Shown here: positions 55,748-63,997 of the stretch, piece by piece
Position numbering within the stretch: position 1 is the first letter of the stretch
Layout: each line of letters opens with the position of its first letter
Assembly (NCBI RefSeq): GCF_006937785.1
Contig: NZ_SJEE01000016.1
Location: 49,555-113,554 of the forward strand
Length of the DNA: 64,000 bases
Direction: 5' to 3'
From: Pseudanabaena sp. UWO311
GTDB lineage: Bacteria > Cyanobacteriota > Cyanobacteriia > Pseudanabaenales > Pseudanabaenaceae
Program-made: the position numbers and the translations under genes
The notes under the pieces: model-generated
Database searches by the model: none
The model's input: the letters and a program-made list of their open reading frames with translations, nothing else
Told to the model about the DNA's origin: nothing

Positions 55748-58700
55748 ATGCCTAAAAAAACTAAAGAGACTAATACAAATCAACTAAGTCTTTTAGAAGA
55801 AGAAATATTGTCAGATGAGACATCTATGGATGATGACGATAGCTATGGAATGGATGCCAATCTTCAAGATCGTGAGATTGAGCTACCAAAACCTGAATTC
55901 ATTACACTAAGACTTTTGCGAAAGGCGATCGCCGCTCAAAATCCTGACGACCAAATCATGCAAGACTTTGGTGAGTATGTGTTGCCTAATCTATTGCGTG
56001 TATCGCTGGGTACTACTGCGAAAGGTGGTAAGTATTTTGAGCAAAAAGAGCAGGAATACTATGAGCGTCAAGTTCGAGAAAATAGAAAAGAAATCAAATC
56101 TATTAGTCGCCGTAGTGCTGATGATCAGTCGCTAAACACTCATATATTGAATGGGTTATTCCCTGCAAATATGACTGAGCAAAGACTTGAAAATCTTGAT
56201 ACCACAGTACAACGGCTTCTTCGTCCCAAACCACAGCGCAGACGGCAAGCGATCGCTGGCTTTATTTTGCATGACTACGAAAAGTTTTGCTATGAACGCT
56301 TTTTATTGATGCCTGATGAGTACAAGTCGATAGATAAAGATGAGATTCGCAAACTTCCACTTGATGATCGGCGCAATATCTTAGATATAATTATTCGGGA
56401 ACTTGGACTCGATTACTTTCTCGATTCAGAAGATCCTGAAGCTTATAAAAGTCAAATCAACGGTTTGCTTTATATTGCTGAGAACGCTCAACGGAAGAGT
56501 GATACTAATCTCAATACATCTGAGTATAATCTTGGGCGTGAGTCAAATGCTTTTGTCGAGTCATCCAATCTAGCGCGTCTAGCAGATTTATTTGCTTCAA
56601 TCATTAAGAAGCCACAAGATGCAGAAAATCCAAGCCTTTATAGTGCTTTGCATGAGTTGAGCGATGGTCAATTAGAACTGACCTATCACAGTATTTCTGA
56701 AAATCACGGTGTATTAACCAATGTAGTTAATAACGCCATGATGGATGTATTTAAAAGTGTGAATACACCAGAGCATCAATACTATGAACCATTACTCTAT
56801 TTACCAACTGGGGTTATTTATCTAAAGCTCAAAGATGCTCCAACCGTTTCAACAGAATTTTTACCCGATCGCGTTGTTCAAAAAATCAAAGAGCTTTGCA
56901 GTGATGAACTAGCAGAGCGACACAAAGGCATCATGCGCGAAGGGAAAGGCATGAAATATGCTGACTACTACGATTTGTTCTTTGATGATTGTGAATTAAT
57001 GCGGATTGCCCTCAATGCGACTAGTTCTGTAGTTAGAAATAGCAAATCTGGCGATCGCAGTGCCTCATTAATTGAATTTCAAAAAAAGAAAGCTTTATCC
57101 GCAGATTATGACTTCAGTTTTGATACTGATGTTCGCATCGATCAACTTGCAGAATTTGGAGATCTAGTTACTCGTAAAATCTGGGGTAGTAGAGTCGAGA
57201 ATATCAATAACTGGCTCAAAAACAAGAAAAGTCCAGACAAAAAGAAAAAAATAGAATTTAGTTTTGGCGCTCTTGAATCACCAGACTATCTAATCTTAAA
57301 AGTTACCGAACATTTGGGGCTTGCTGAGTGTATTCCCCAAGTTCGAGAAATTTTAAGAATAAACGAAAGTCTAAAAGAACAAAAACTCAAGGGAAATACA
57401 GGCGGTATGCCTTTAGATTGGTACTACCTAGCCGCCCAGTACATCAAAGCTCATGCTGGTATTGAAGATATTAAAAAAGCAGGACATCAAATTATTGAAT
57501 GTGTTAGCTCTCTGATTTCTCCTATCCTTGAAGAGTTTAAAAACCTGAAAGATTCAATTCTTAAGGAGAGTCAAAACAACCCCAATATTAAAGAAGATGG
57601 ATGGGACGATCTGCGTGATTGGGTAAGTCGCGTTGTGATGTTACCTAGCAATCAGATTACCTCAACTGACAAATTTTTGGAGGAGCTTAATAACTACAAT
57701 GCAGCAAAGCAACAGCGACGCGGCAAACAATTAATTTGCTCGATCACTCATTCCGCTTACAGTGTGAAACCACAGGAAGAAGCATCTGTACTTTTTACCC
57801 CACAGGTTTACACAAACAAGCAAATGCTAGGCGGCTCTAATGCCAAACGCAATATTTCTAGTATTGCCTCAACTGAGTTTATGCTTCGTCAAATCTTGAT
57901 GAGTGAAAGTCAGCAAGTAGGTAAAAAGTTTGAAGATGGCAAATACCGTTATTTGTTTTTCTATCCAACTTATTACTTCACCCCTGAAACCAATCGGTTT
58001 TTACATGAAGCCTATGATGATATCTCTCAAACAAGATTTGATTCTAGTCTTCGGAATCACTTTGTAAGTAAAGATATGGTTGCTGACTTGTCACTTGAAA
58101 ACTATCAAAATGCGGGAATATTTAAACGCAAGGAGAATATAGACACTAATTCTTATAAAGGTCGCATTCTTAGACTGAAATATTCTGAAAATCAGCCTAT
58201 GACTTTTTACTTCATGGCGCTTCCACCAGAAAAACGGGGTAAAACCGATCCCACAGATACAGAATCTTGGGTGATGCCAACATGGTTAGCTTTTGCTTTC
58301 CCGATGATTCTAGACGTTAAAACTGTAGTGTCGGAATCGCCGATTCCACCTTGTACGGATGGGACTGATTTTGAGCAAACTATTTTTCTTGATAGTGCGC
58401 CCCAAGCGTTCCGAATGCTAACACAAGAAAGTCATTTTCGACTTGATGCTATTTTGGAAGGCTGGGAAAGAAATGGAAAGCATTACACATCACCGCTTAA
58501 TGCTCTCACTACTGCCTATGCAGTCAATCTGGATGTTAATGGGAAACAAACAAAAAATGGATATAACCCCAACTGGGGCAAACTATCCGAACTCGCAAGG
58601 GATTTCGAGACAAGTCCGCTCTATGTGTTTAGCTATCTCAAACGCTATGCAAGAGACAACAAACTCGATAGCCCAAGCTTACCGAAAATCCGTCTATACA

Positions 58701-59260
58701 CTTATCAGTTTTATCCCTGCTTCGATCCCTATGTTCAATTAGAAAATGAAGAGTTAGTTATTATGAGTCAAGCCTCTCAAATCAATCATCCTAAAAAACT
58801 CGTTGAACTTTATCGTAAGTTCTATCGATCTAAAGGAACCAAGGGAAAGCCAACACCTGCAAATGCGATTTTGAAACCTGTTGATGAAGCTGCTGCTGTC
58901 ATTCTCAAGGCTGAACTTAGCAAAAGCCAAACAGATGCTTTGATCGATTATGTTGCTGCACGTCTCTGTGCGCTCATGAATCGTGTACATAGCAGTACCG
59001 CAGAAGGTCGATGGGTTTTTAAAAATAGTGAACGCGATCAAGAGCGTGAAGCTGTTCTAGATTTTTCTCGTTATTTTGTCGAGAATGTCTTTCGAGACAG
59101 TTTCAACAGCGATCGCGCTCGTTTAGCAGGTCGTCAACTTAACTTGATTCGAGATACCTGTGAGTTTCTTTATCGATTGGAGGATGACAAGGAACGCAAG
59201 CTGAAACAAGCCCAAGGTTTATTAGTAGCTTCTGAAGAAGAAGACTCTGAAGAAGAGTAA
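55748..59260 (+). CDS. csc3: CRISPR type I-D Cas10d (Csc3) with N-terminal HD nuclease
   Basis: 1170 residues. The HD nuclease domain is near the N-terminus: His132 in NTHILNGL and the HD pair His175-Asp176 in GFILHDYEKF. It is the large subunit of the type I-D effector, holding PAM recognition and the nuclease that in other type I systems is on Cas3. The C-terminal 165 residues form a helical small-subunit-like domain. An acidic tail EEEDSEEE ends the protein. The N-terminus NQLSLLEEE echoes the QL-x-L motif of the preceding small ORF. Confidence 0.93.
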   Translation: MPKKTKETNTNQLSLLEEEILSDETSMDDDDSYGMDANLQDREIELPKPEFITLRLLRKAIAAQNPDDQIMQDFGEYVLPNLLRVSLGTTAKGGKYFEQKEQEYYERQVRENRKEIKSISRRSADDQSLNTHILNGLFPANMTEQRLENLDTTVQRLLRPKPQRRRQAIAGFILHDYEKFCYERFLLMPDEYKSIDKDEIRKLPLDDRRNILDIIIRELGLDYFLDSEDPEAYKSQINGLLYIAENAQRKSDTNLNTSEYNLGRESNAFVESSNLARLADLFASIIKKPQDAENPSLYSALHELSDGQLELTYHSISENHGVLTNVVNNAMMDVFKSVNTPEHQYYEPLLYLPTGVIYLKLKDAPTVSTEFLPDRVVQKIKELCSDELAERHKGIMREGKGMKYADYYDLFFDDCELMRIALNATSSVVRNSKSGDRSASLIEFQKKKALSADYDFSFDTDVRIDQLAEFGDLVTRKIWGSRVENINNWLKNKKSPDKKKKIEFSFGALESPDYLILKVTEHLGLAECIPQVREILRINESLKEQKLKGNTGGMPLDWYYLAAQYIKAHAGIEDIKKAGHQIIECVSSLISPILEEFKNLKDSILKESQNNPNIKEDGWDDLRDWVSRVVMLPSNQITSTDKFLEELNNYNAAKQQRRGKQLICSITHSAYSVKPQEEASVLFTPQVYTNKQMLGGSNAKRNISSIASTEFMLRQILMSESQQVGKKFEDGKYRYLFFYPTYYFTPETNRFLHEAYDDISQTRFDSSLRNHFVSKDMVADLSLENYQNAGIFKRKENIDTNSYKGRILRLKYSENQPMTFYFMALPPEKRGKTDPTDTESWVMPTWLAFAFPMILDVKTVVSESPIPPCTDGTDFEQTIFLDSAPQAFRMLTQESHFRLDAILEGWERNGKHYTSPLNALTTAYAVNLDVNGKQTKNGYNPNWGKLSELARDFETSPLYVFSYLKRYARDNKLDSPSLPKIRLYTYQFYPCFDPYVQLENEELVIMSQASQINHPKKLVELYRKFYRSKGTKGKPTPANAILKPVDEAAAVILKAELSKSQTDALIDYVAARLCALMNRVHSSTAEGRWVFKNSERDQEREAVLDFSRYFVENVFRDSFNSDRARLAGRQLNLIRDTCEFLYRLEDDKERKLKQAQGLLVASEEEDSEEE
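58763..59260 (+). CDS. cas11d: Probable internally initiated small subunit Cas11d
   Basis: In-frame ATG at codon 1006 of cas10d, preceded by GAAGAGTTAGTTATT. It would give a 165-residue helical protein (MSQASQINHPKKLVELYRKF...). In type I-D systems the Cas11d small subunit is known to be made from an internal start in cas10d. Size and position fit; the ribosome-binding site is weak. Confidence 0.5.
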   Translation: MSQASQINHPKKLVELYRKFYRSKGTKGKPTPANAILKPVDEAAAVILKAELSKSQTDALIDYVAARLCALMNRVHSSTAEGRWVFKNSERDQEREAVLDFSRYFVENVFRDSFNSDRARLAGRQLNLIRDTCEFLYRLEDDKERKLKQAQGLLVASEEEDSEEE

Positions 59261-59310
59261 CAACACCTCAACTCAAGACTAAATTTTAAACAATTACAAA
59301 GGAGATCATC

Positions 59311-60378
59311 ATGACACTTATCAAGAACAGTATCAAGTCCGAAGAACAAAAGAAGTTTTTTCATGATCAATTTCAATACAAGCCAATGGGGAAATATGTA
59401 CACTTCCTCACTGTGCGAGTCACTGAGTCTTATGCTCTATTTCAAACTGACCAAGAGCTAAACAAGGCGAAAGTTCGCGCAGGTATCAAGAAGGAAAACA
59501 AAAACGCTATCAGCCGCCTTGCCATGTTCAAGCGCAAACAATCATCGCCCGAACGTCTAGTTGGTCGGGAATTGCTTCGTAACTATGGTTTTATGACAGC
59601 CGAGGAATGCGAATACAACGTTAGATTTGCAATGGACAACCCTGATTGCATTATCTACGGCTTTGCGATCGGAGATTCTGGCTCAGAAAAGTCTAAAGTC
59701 ATTGTTGACACAGCCTATTCCATCACCCAGTTCGATGATTCTCATGAAACATTTACTCTCAATGCTCCCTATGAGAATGGGACGATGACCTCTAAAGGGG
59801 AGAAAAAAGAACTTGGCAAAGGCAAGGACAAAGGTAAGCTTGATGGAGAAATTGGTACAACAACTTCTCGCATTAACCAACAAGATCACATCCGTCCACA
59901 GGTTTTCTTTCCTAGCATCGTGACGCTCAAAGACCCCACAGAAGCAAGCTTCTTGTACGTTTTTAACAACCTCTTACGTACAAGTCGCTATGGCGCACAA
60001 ACTACACGCACAGGTACAGTCAGAAATGAAGTTGTTGGAGTCATATTTGCTGACGGTGAAATCATTAGTAATCTCCGATGGACTCAGAAAATTTACGATT
60101 TGTTCGAGCCTAAAGCCATCGAATCTCTCGACCCTCTTGATGAAGGAGATGTTCTAGACAATGCCAAGACTGCCATCCAAGAACTACTTAACGATGAGCC
60201 AATTGTGATTATTCCTTTTCTAGGTGATAAATTTGACGAGCTTTTAAAAGAGGTCAAATCTTTGACTAGCAACGAAACTACTCTCAAAGCAATTCTCAAA
60301 AAAGCCGATGATGAAGCTAAGGCTTATGCCAAAGTCCACATCAAGGGCAAAGCTGGAACTCCTGTTGCGGCGGAGTAA
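59311..60378 (+). CDS. csc2: CRISPR type I-D backbone protein Csc2 (Cas7d)
   Basis: 355 residues. VHFLTVRVTESYALFQTDQE and RLVGRELLRNYGFMTAEECE are Csc2 features. It coats the crRNA as the repeated backbone subunit. A low-complexity insert (SKGEKKELGKGKDKGKLDGE) lies near residue 170. A good ribosome-binding site, AAAGGAGATCATC, precedes the ATG. Confidence 0.94.
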   Translation: MTLIKNSIKSEEQKKFFHDQFQYKPMGKYVHFLTVRVTESYALFQTDQELNKAKVRAGIKKENKNAISRLAMFKRKQSSPERLVGRELLRNYGFMTAEECEYNVRFAMDNPDCIIYGFAIGDSGSEKSKVIVDTAYSITQFDDSHETFTLNAPYENGTMTSKGEKKELGKGKDKGKLDGEIGTTTSRINQQDHIRPQVFFPSIVTLKDPTEASFLYVFNNLLRTSRYGAQTTRTGTVRNEVVGVIFADGEIISNLRWTQKIYDLFEPKAIESLDPLDEGDVLDNAKTAIQELLNDEPIVIIPFLGDKFDELLKEVKSLTSNETTLKAILKKADDEAKAYAKVHIKGKAGTPVAAE

Positions 60379-60383
60379 TTACT

Positions 60384-61088
60384 ATGACTCATATCTATCG
60401 CTGTGAGCTAGAGCTACATGATACGCTTTACTTTGCCACTCGTGAGATCGGACGCTTGTATGAAACCGAAGCGATCGTTCATAACTACGCCCTTTGCTAT
60501 GCCTTGGGACTAGTTGATAGCGATCGCTATGGTACGCGAGTATCCGAAGAACATGAATATCGCTACTTTTGCCGCGAACAGGTTCCCATGTATGAGGAGC
60601 ATCTGAGCAAACTCAATGAAGTGGGAATCTATGTCACTCCTGCGCGATCACTTCAGCATACTTCTGTGTTACATACATGGAAATATGCCAATAACAACTA
60701 TCACGTTGAGATGGAAAAAACTCAAAAAAATATTCCTAGCTTTGGCAGAGCTAAGGAAATCGCGCCCGAAAGTGCTTTTGAATTTTTCATCTTGTCGCAA
60801 AATCCTTTACCTAAACTTTCTAAATGGATTCGTCTGGGTAAATGGATGAGTAAGGCTGAGTTAAAAATAACAAAGGAAGTAGAAGTTTCAAAATCCAAAA
60901 ATGAAGATTTTATATTTCCTTTCCCACTGAATCCCCTTGATGTGATGTTTACTCACCAAGTTTTAAGCTATGACACCGTAAATATGCCGCCTGTTAGCCT
61001 GATTCGCAATGTCAGATTGCAAGGACATTTTTATGATTTCGATGGTTTGCAAATCCCTGCACGTATGGAATATCGCTTTAAGATATAA
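60384..61088 (+). CDS. csc1: CRISPR type I-D Csc1 (Cas5d)
   Basis: 234 residues. IYRCELELHDTLYFATREIG RLYETE and the C-terminal LIRNVRLQGHFYDFDGLQIP ARMEYRFK match Csc1, the Cas5-like subunit that holds the crRNA 5' handle. Starts 6 nt after csc2. Confidence 0.93.
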   Translation: MTHIYRCELELHDTLYFATREIGRLYETEAIVHNYALCYALGLVDSDRYGTRVSEEHEYRYFCREQVPMYEEHLSKLNEVGIYVTPARSLQHTSVLHTWKYANNNYHVEMEKTQKNIPSFGRAKEIAPESAFEFFILSQNPLPKLSKWIRLGKWMSKAELKITKEVEVSKSKNEDFIFPFPLNPLDVMFTHQVLSYDTVNMPPVSLIRNVRLQGHFYDFDGLQIPARMEYRFKI

Positions 61089-61094
61089 AACATT

Positions 61095-61403
61095 ATGAGA
61101 AACTGGGAAGCCATCAAGCAACGCTATTTAAGAGATGGATTGCCGATCCGATTGGGAAATATAGCTTCAAATCTAGCAAAGATTAAAAACTTGTCTCAAA
61201 GAGCAACTGCCTCAAACGTGGCTGTCAGCCTAGTGGAAGAAAGCAAAATATTCATCGAATGGACAGCTAACGATGCTGACATCGACACGGCTGGCGAATT
61301 GGTTGAATTACAGATTCAGCTTGCACTGTGGCAATTGCGCTGGACAAAAATCTGGTCAGATCAAGCACAACGCATGGAAGTTGCTGCACAAGCACAGATC
61401 TAG
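61095..61403 (+). CDS. 102-aa helical protein in the cas operon
   Basis: 102 residues, starting 7 nt after csc1, so co-translated with the effector genes. MRNWEAIKQRYLRDGLPIRL, then GNIASNLAKIKNLSQ and a C-terminal helix LVELQIQLALWQLRWTKIWS. No Cys cluster or catalytic motif. I do not recognise the family with certainty; similar short proteins are found in other cyanobacteria. Could be a small subunit-like or regulatory partner. Confidence 0.6.
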   Translation: MRNWEAIKQRYLRDGLPIRLGNIASNLAKIKNLSQRATASNVAVSLVEESKIFIEWTANDADIDTAGELVELQIQLALWQLRWTKIWSDQAQRMEVAAQAQI

Positions 61404-61500
61404 TCAGATCGGATTTTAGAGCGATCGGGACTTTTGGATTAGGAGCGATTAGCGATTAGCTGTTAGCTGTGAAATAGAATATATTTTAAGGATATCGCAA

Positions 61501-62055
61501 ATGCTTGCTAGACAACCCAACCTAACCTACTCAGAATATCTCGCCTACGAACAAACTAGCCTCACTAAGCATGAGTTTGTAAATGGGCAAGCTTTTGCAA
61601 TGGCTGAGGAAGATGAAAATCATAATTTGATTGTTGGCAATCTAGTTGCTTGTATCCTCCCACATGTGCGCGGTACTGGCTCTCGGTTGTTAGCTTTAGC
61701 AATGAAACTCACGATCGCCTCGGCAAATAACGCCACCTACTACCCTGATGTGATGGTAGTTTGCGATCGCACCGATAACGATCCCTATGTGAAACAAAAA
61801 CCTTGCCTATTAATCGAAGTTCTATCTCCTTCCACAGCCATGCTAGATCGGCGAGAAAAACTTTTCAACTATCAGAAATTGGAATCTTTGCAAGAATACG
61901 TCTTAGTTTCTCAGTCTGAAATCAAAGTAGAACTCTATCGCCGCGATCCTGAAGGTTGGTTAGTCCAATCCTTGAGTGTGGGAGAAATCTTACAGTTGCA
62001 GTCGATTGATCTAGAGATCGCCCTTTCAGATATTTATGAAGATGTTGAGTTATAA
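61501..62055 (+). CDS. Uma2 family (DUF820) protein inside the cas operon
   Basis: 184 residues. NLTYSEYLAYEQTSLTKHEF VNGQAFAM is the family start; YYPDVMVVCD, LIEVLSPSTAMLDRREK and the Y-x-x-L-E-S-L-QEYVLV block give the PD-(D/E)XK-like core. It ends 3 nt before cas6, in frame with the operon. Closely related to the remnant at 52779. Confidence 0.9.
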   Translation: MLARQPNLTYSEYLAYEQTSLTKHEFVNGQAFAMAEEDENHNLIVGNLVACILPHVRGTGSRLLALAMKLTIASANNATYYPDVMVVCDRTDNDPYVKQKPCLLIEVLSPSTAMLDRREKLFNYQKLESLQEYVLVSQSEIKVELYRRDPEGWLVQSLSVGEILQLQSIDLEIALSDIYEDVEL

Positions 62056-62058
62056 AAT

Positions 62059-62973
62059 ATGCCCCATAGTCTCGTTGTAAATTTCATACCGAAAACGCCG
62101 ATTTATCCTGAATACCTAACAGGACGGCATATTCATGCACTTTTTTTAACCTTAGTTAGCTCTGTAGATCAAGAATTAGGCGATCGCCTGCATGGTGAAA
62201 AAGCGAATAAAGGATTTGGGCTGAGTCCAATTTTGGTGATGGGTAATGGGTCATTGGTAATGGGTAATGGGTCATCGGTAATAGGTAAAAAGCCAAAAAC
62301 AAGATCCCAATCACCAATCACCAATCACCAATCACCCAATTACCAATCATTAATTACCAATTACCAATTACCAATCCCCCCTTCAACCCCCTGCTGGTGG
62401 CGCATCTCCCTTTTAGATGAAGTTCTCTTTAGCAAACTCACAAGTCTATGGCTTAATCTTAACCCCGATCGCGCTTTTCATCTCGGTTCCGCCGACCTCT
62501 ATATCACCAGTATTCTTGGCACACCTCAATCGAGTCAGCCATGGTCAAATTTTGCGACCTATCAACAAATTTTTGATCGCGCTTCCGAAACTGAACGAAA
62601 CATTACCTTTCACCTCGCCACTCCCACCGCTTTCCGTCAGGGTAAATATGATTCGCCATTGCCAACTCGCGACAATGTATTTAAGAGTCTATGCGATCGC
62701 TGGAATACCTACAGCGAAATCTCAATCGATCCCGAAATCATCGAATATATCTTTCCCAGCCGCTTTGACATTAAGACAGAAGTAGTCAAAAATTACGACA
62801 CCCATAGTTTTATCGGATGTGTCGGTGAAATTGGCTATCGGATTCTTGGTGATGCTTCGCCAGAGACAATCAAACAAATTAATGCTCTAACAGACTTTGC
62901 AATGTTCGCAGGAATTGGCAGGAAGACGACGATGGGGATGGGGATGGTTAGGCGGGTAATTGGTGATTGGTAA
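62059..62973 (+). CDS. cas6: CRISPR Cas6 endoribonuclease with a repeat-encoded insert
   Basis: 304 residues. The N-terminal RAMP fold starts PHSLVVNFIPKTPIYPEYLT GRHIHALFLTLV, with His in GRHIHALF as candidate catalytic residue. The glycine-rich C-terminal loop is FAMFAGIGRKTTMGMGMVRR. It cuts pre-crRNA within repeats. Residues about 58-112 (MGNGSLVMGNGSSVIGKKPK...ITNYQLPIPPST) are encoded by heptamer repeats and are absent from normal Cas6; the C-terminus IGDW is also from repeats. Confidence 0.9.
   Translation: MPHSLVVNFIPKTPIYPEYLTGRHIHALFLTLVSSVDQELGDRLHGEKANKGFGLSPILVMGNGSLVMGNGSSVIGKKPKTRSQSPITNHQSPNYQSLITNYQLPIPPSTPCWWRISLLDEVLFSKLTSLWLNLNPDRAFHLGSADLYITSILGTPQSSQPWSNFATYQQIFDRASETERNITFHLATPTAFRQGKYDSPLPTRDNVFKSLCDRWNTYSEISIDPEIIEYIFPSRFDIKTEVVKNYDTHSFIGCVGEIGYRILGDASPETIKQINALTDFAMFAGIGRKTTMGMGMVRRVIGDW
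62229..62388 (+). repeat. Inverted heptamer arrays inside cas6
   Basis: GGTAATGGGTCATTGGTAAT-type units (62235-62285) face ACCAATCACCAATCACC-type units (62311-62380). The two arms are roughly complementary and could fold together in the mRNA. The reading frame stays open. Confidence 0.8.
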
Positions 62974-62985
62974 TTGGTGATTGGT

Positions 62986-63345
62986 ATGGGTAGACCTGAT
63001 TTTGAGGATTTGGAGATTTATCGATTGGCGGAGAGTTTGGCTAATGAGGTATGGGATATGGTGAGTTTGTGGGATCAGTTTGCTAAAGATACTGTGGGTA
63101 AACAAATTGTGCGATCGGCAGATAGTGTTTGCGCCAATATTGCTGAAGGAAGAGGACGCGGCAGCTTAAAAGATAATCAAAGATTTATCAGAATTGCACG
63201 AGGTTCTCTCTATGAAACAACTAGTTGGCTCAGACTAGCCTACCGTCGCAAACTACTAAACCCCGAACAAGTCCAAAAACTAAAATCCATCCTAAACCCA
63301 CTACTCCCAAAACTAAACGCCTACCTGAACTCCCTAGCTAGATGA
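62986..63345 (+). CDS. Four-helix bundle protein (S23/IVS-encoded family)
   Basis: 119 residues from the ATG at 62986 (MGRPDFEDLEIYRLAESLAN); the upstream TTG lies in the heptamer array. VGKQIVRSADSVCANIAEGR GR is the signature of the TIGR02436 four-helix family once found in 23S rRNA intervening sequences. Members also occur near retrons and reverse transcriptases. Function unknown. It separates cas6 from cas4. Confidence 0.9.
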   Translation: MGRPDFEDLEIYRLAESLANEVWDMVSLWDQFAKDTVGKQIVRSADSVCANIAEGRGRGSLKDNQRFIRIARGSLYETTSWLRLAYRRKLLNPEQVQKLKSILNPLLPKLNAYLNSLAR

Positions 63346-63365
63346 GAAGTAAAAAGTAAAAAACA

Positions 63366-63411
63366 TCACCCATTACCAATCACCCATTACCAATCACCCA
63401 TTACCAATTAA
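63366..63411 (+). repeat. Heptamer array upstream of cas4
   Basis: Three tandem ATCACCCATTACCA units (a two-heptamer repeat) ending 5 nt before the cas4 ATG. Confidence 0.75.
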
Positions 63412-63415
63412 AGCT

Positions 63416-63997
63416 ATGGAACCAATTCCTATCGCGGCTCTGAATCAATATGCCTACTGCCCTCATCGATGTTGGCGGATGTTCTGTGCAGGAGAATTTG
63501 TCGAGAATCATTACACGATTGAGGGGACGGATTTACATCAGCGCGTGCATACGGTTAGCGAAAATCAACGAGAGGAGACTTGGCAAATCAGAGCGATCTG
63601 GCTGAAGTCGGAACAATATGGCTTGATTGGCAAATCTGATTTGATTGAAGAAGTTGATGGTAATCTCTATCCCATTGAATATAAACGGGGACATAAAGGG
63701 GAATGGGATAACGATGCGATGCAGGTTGTGGCTCAAGCGCTCTGTTTAGAAGAGATGACAGGTAAAAGCATTACTAAGGGCTATGTTTATTATGCTCAGA
63801 CGCACCAAAGACAAGAGATTGAGATTACGGCTGATTTGCGGAATGAGGCGATCGCAATGATTACCGAAATCTCGCAAATGATGGAAACGGGCAAAATGCC
63901 ACCTGCGGTATATAGCGATCGGTGTAAAGGTTGCAGCCTATTTACTCAATGTGTACCGATGGCAAAGGAAAAGGTTAGTAAATATAAAGAAAGATGA
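63416..63997 (+). CDS. cas4: CRISPR-associated exonuclease Cas4
   Basis: 193 residues. RecB-like nuclease motifs GKSDLIEE (Asp75) and IEYKRG (Glu88, Lys90), and the iron-sulfur cluster Cys set Cys15/Cys19/Cys24 with C-terminal Cys170, Cys173 and Cys179. Cas4 trims prespacers and selects those with the correct PAM during adaptation. Complete; its TGA is followed directly by an ATG. Confidence 0.95.
   Translation: MEPIPIAALNQYAYCPHRCWRMFCAGEFVENHYTIEGTDLHQRVHTVSENQREETWQIRAIWLKSEQYGLIGKSDLIEEVDGNLYPIEYKRGHKGEWDNDAMQVVAQALCLEEMTGKSITKGYVYYAQTHQRQEIEITADLRNEAIAMITEISQMMETGKMPPAVYSDRCKGCSLFTQCVPMAKEKVSKYKER

Noticed and set aside
62311..62388. Heptamer array in cas6 as a CRISPR-like array
   Set aside because: The units are 7 bp with no spacers, so it is a simple-sequence repeat.
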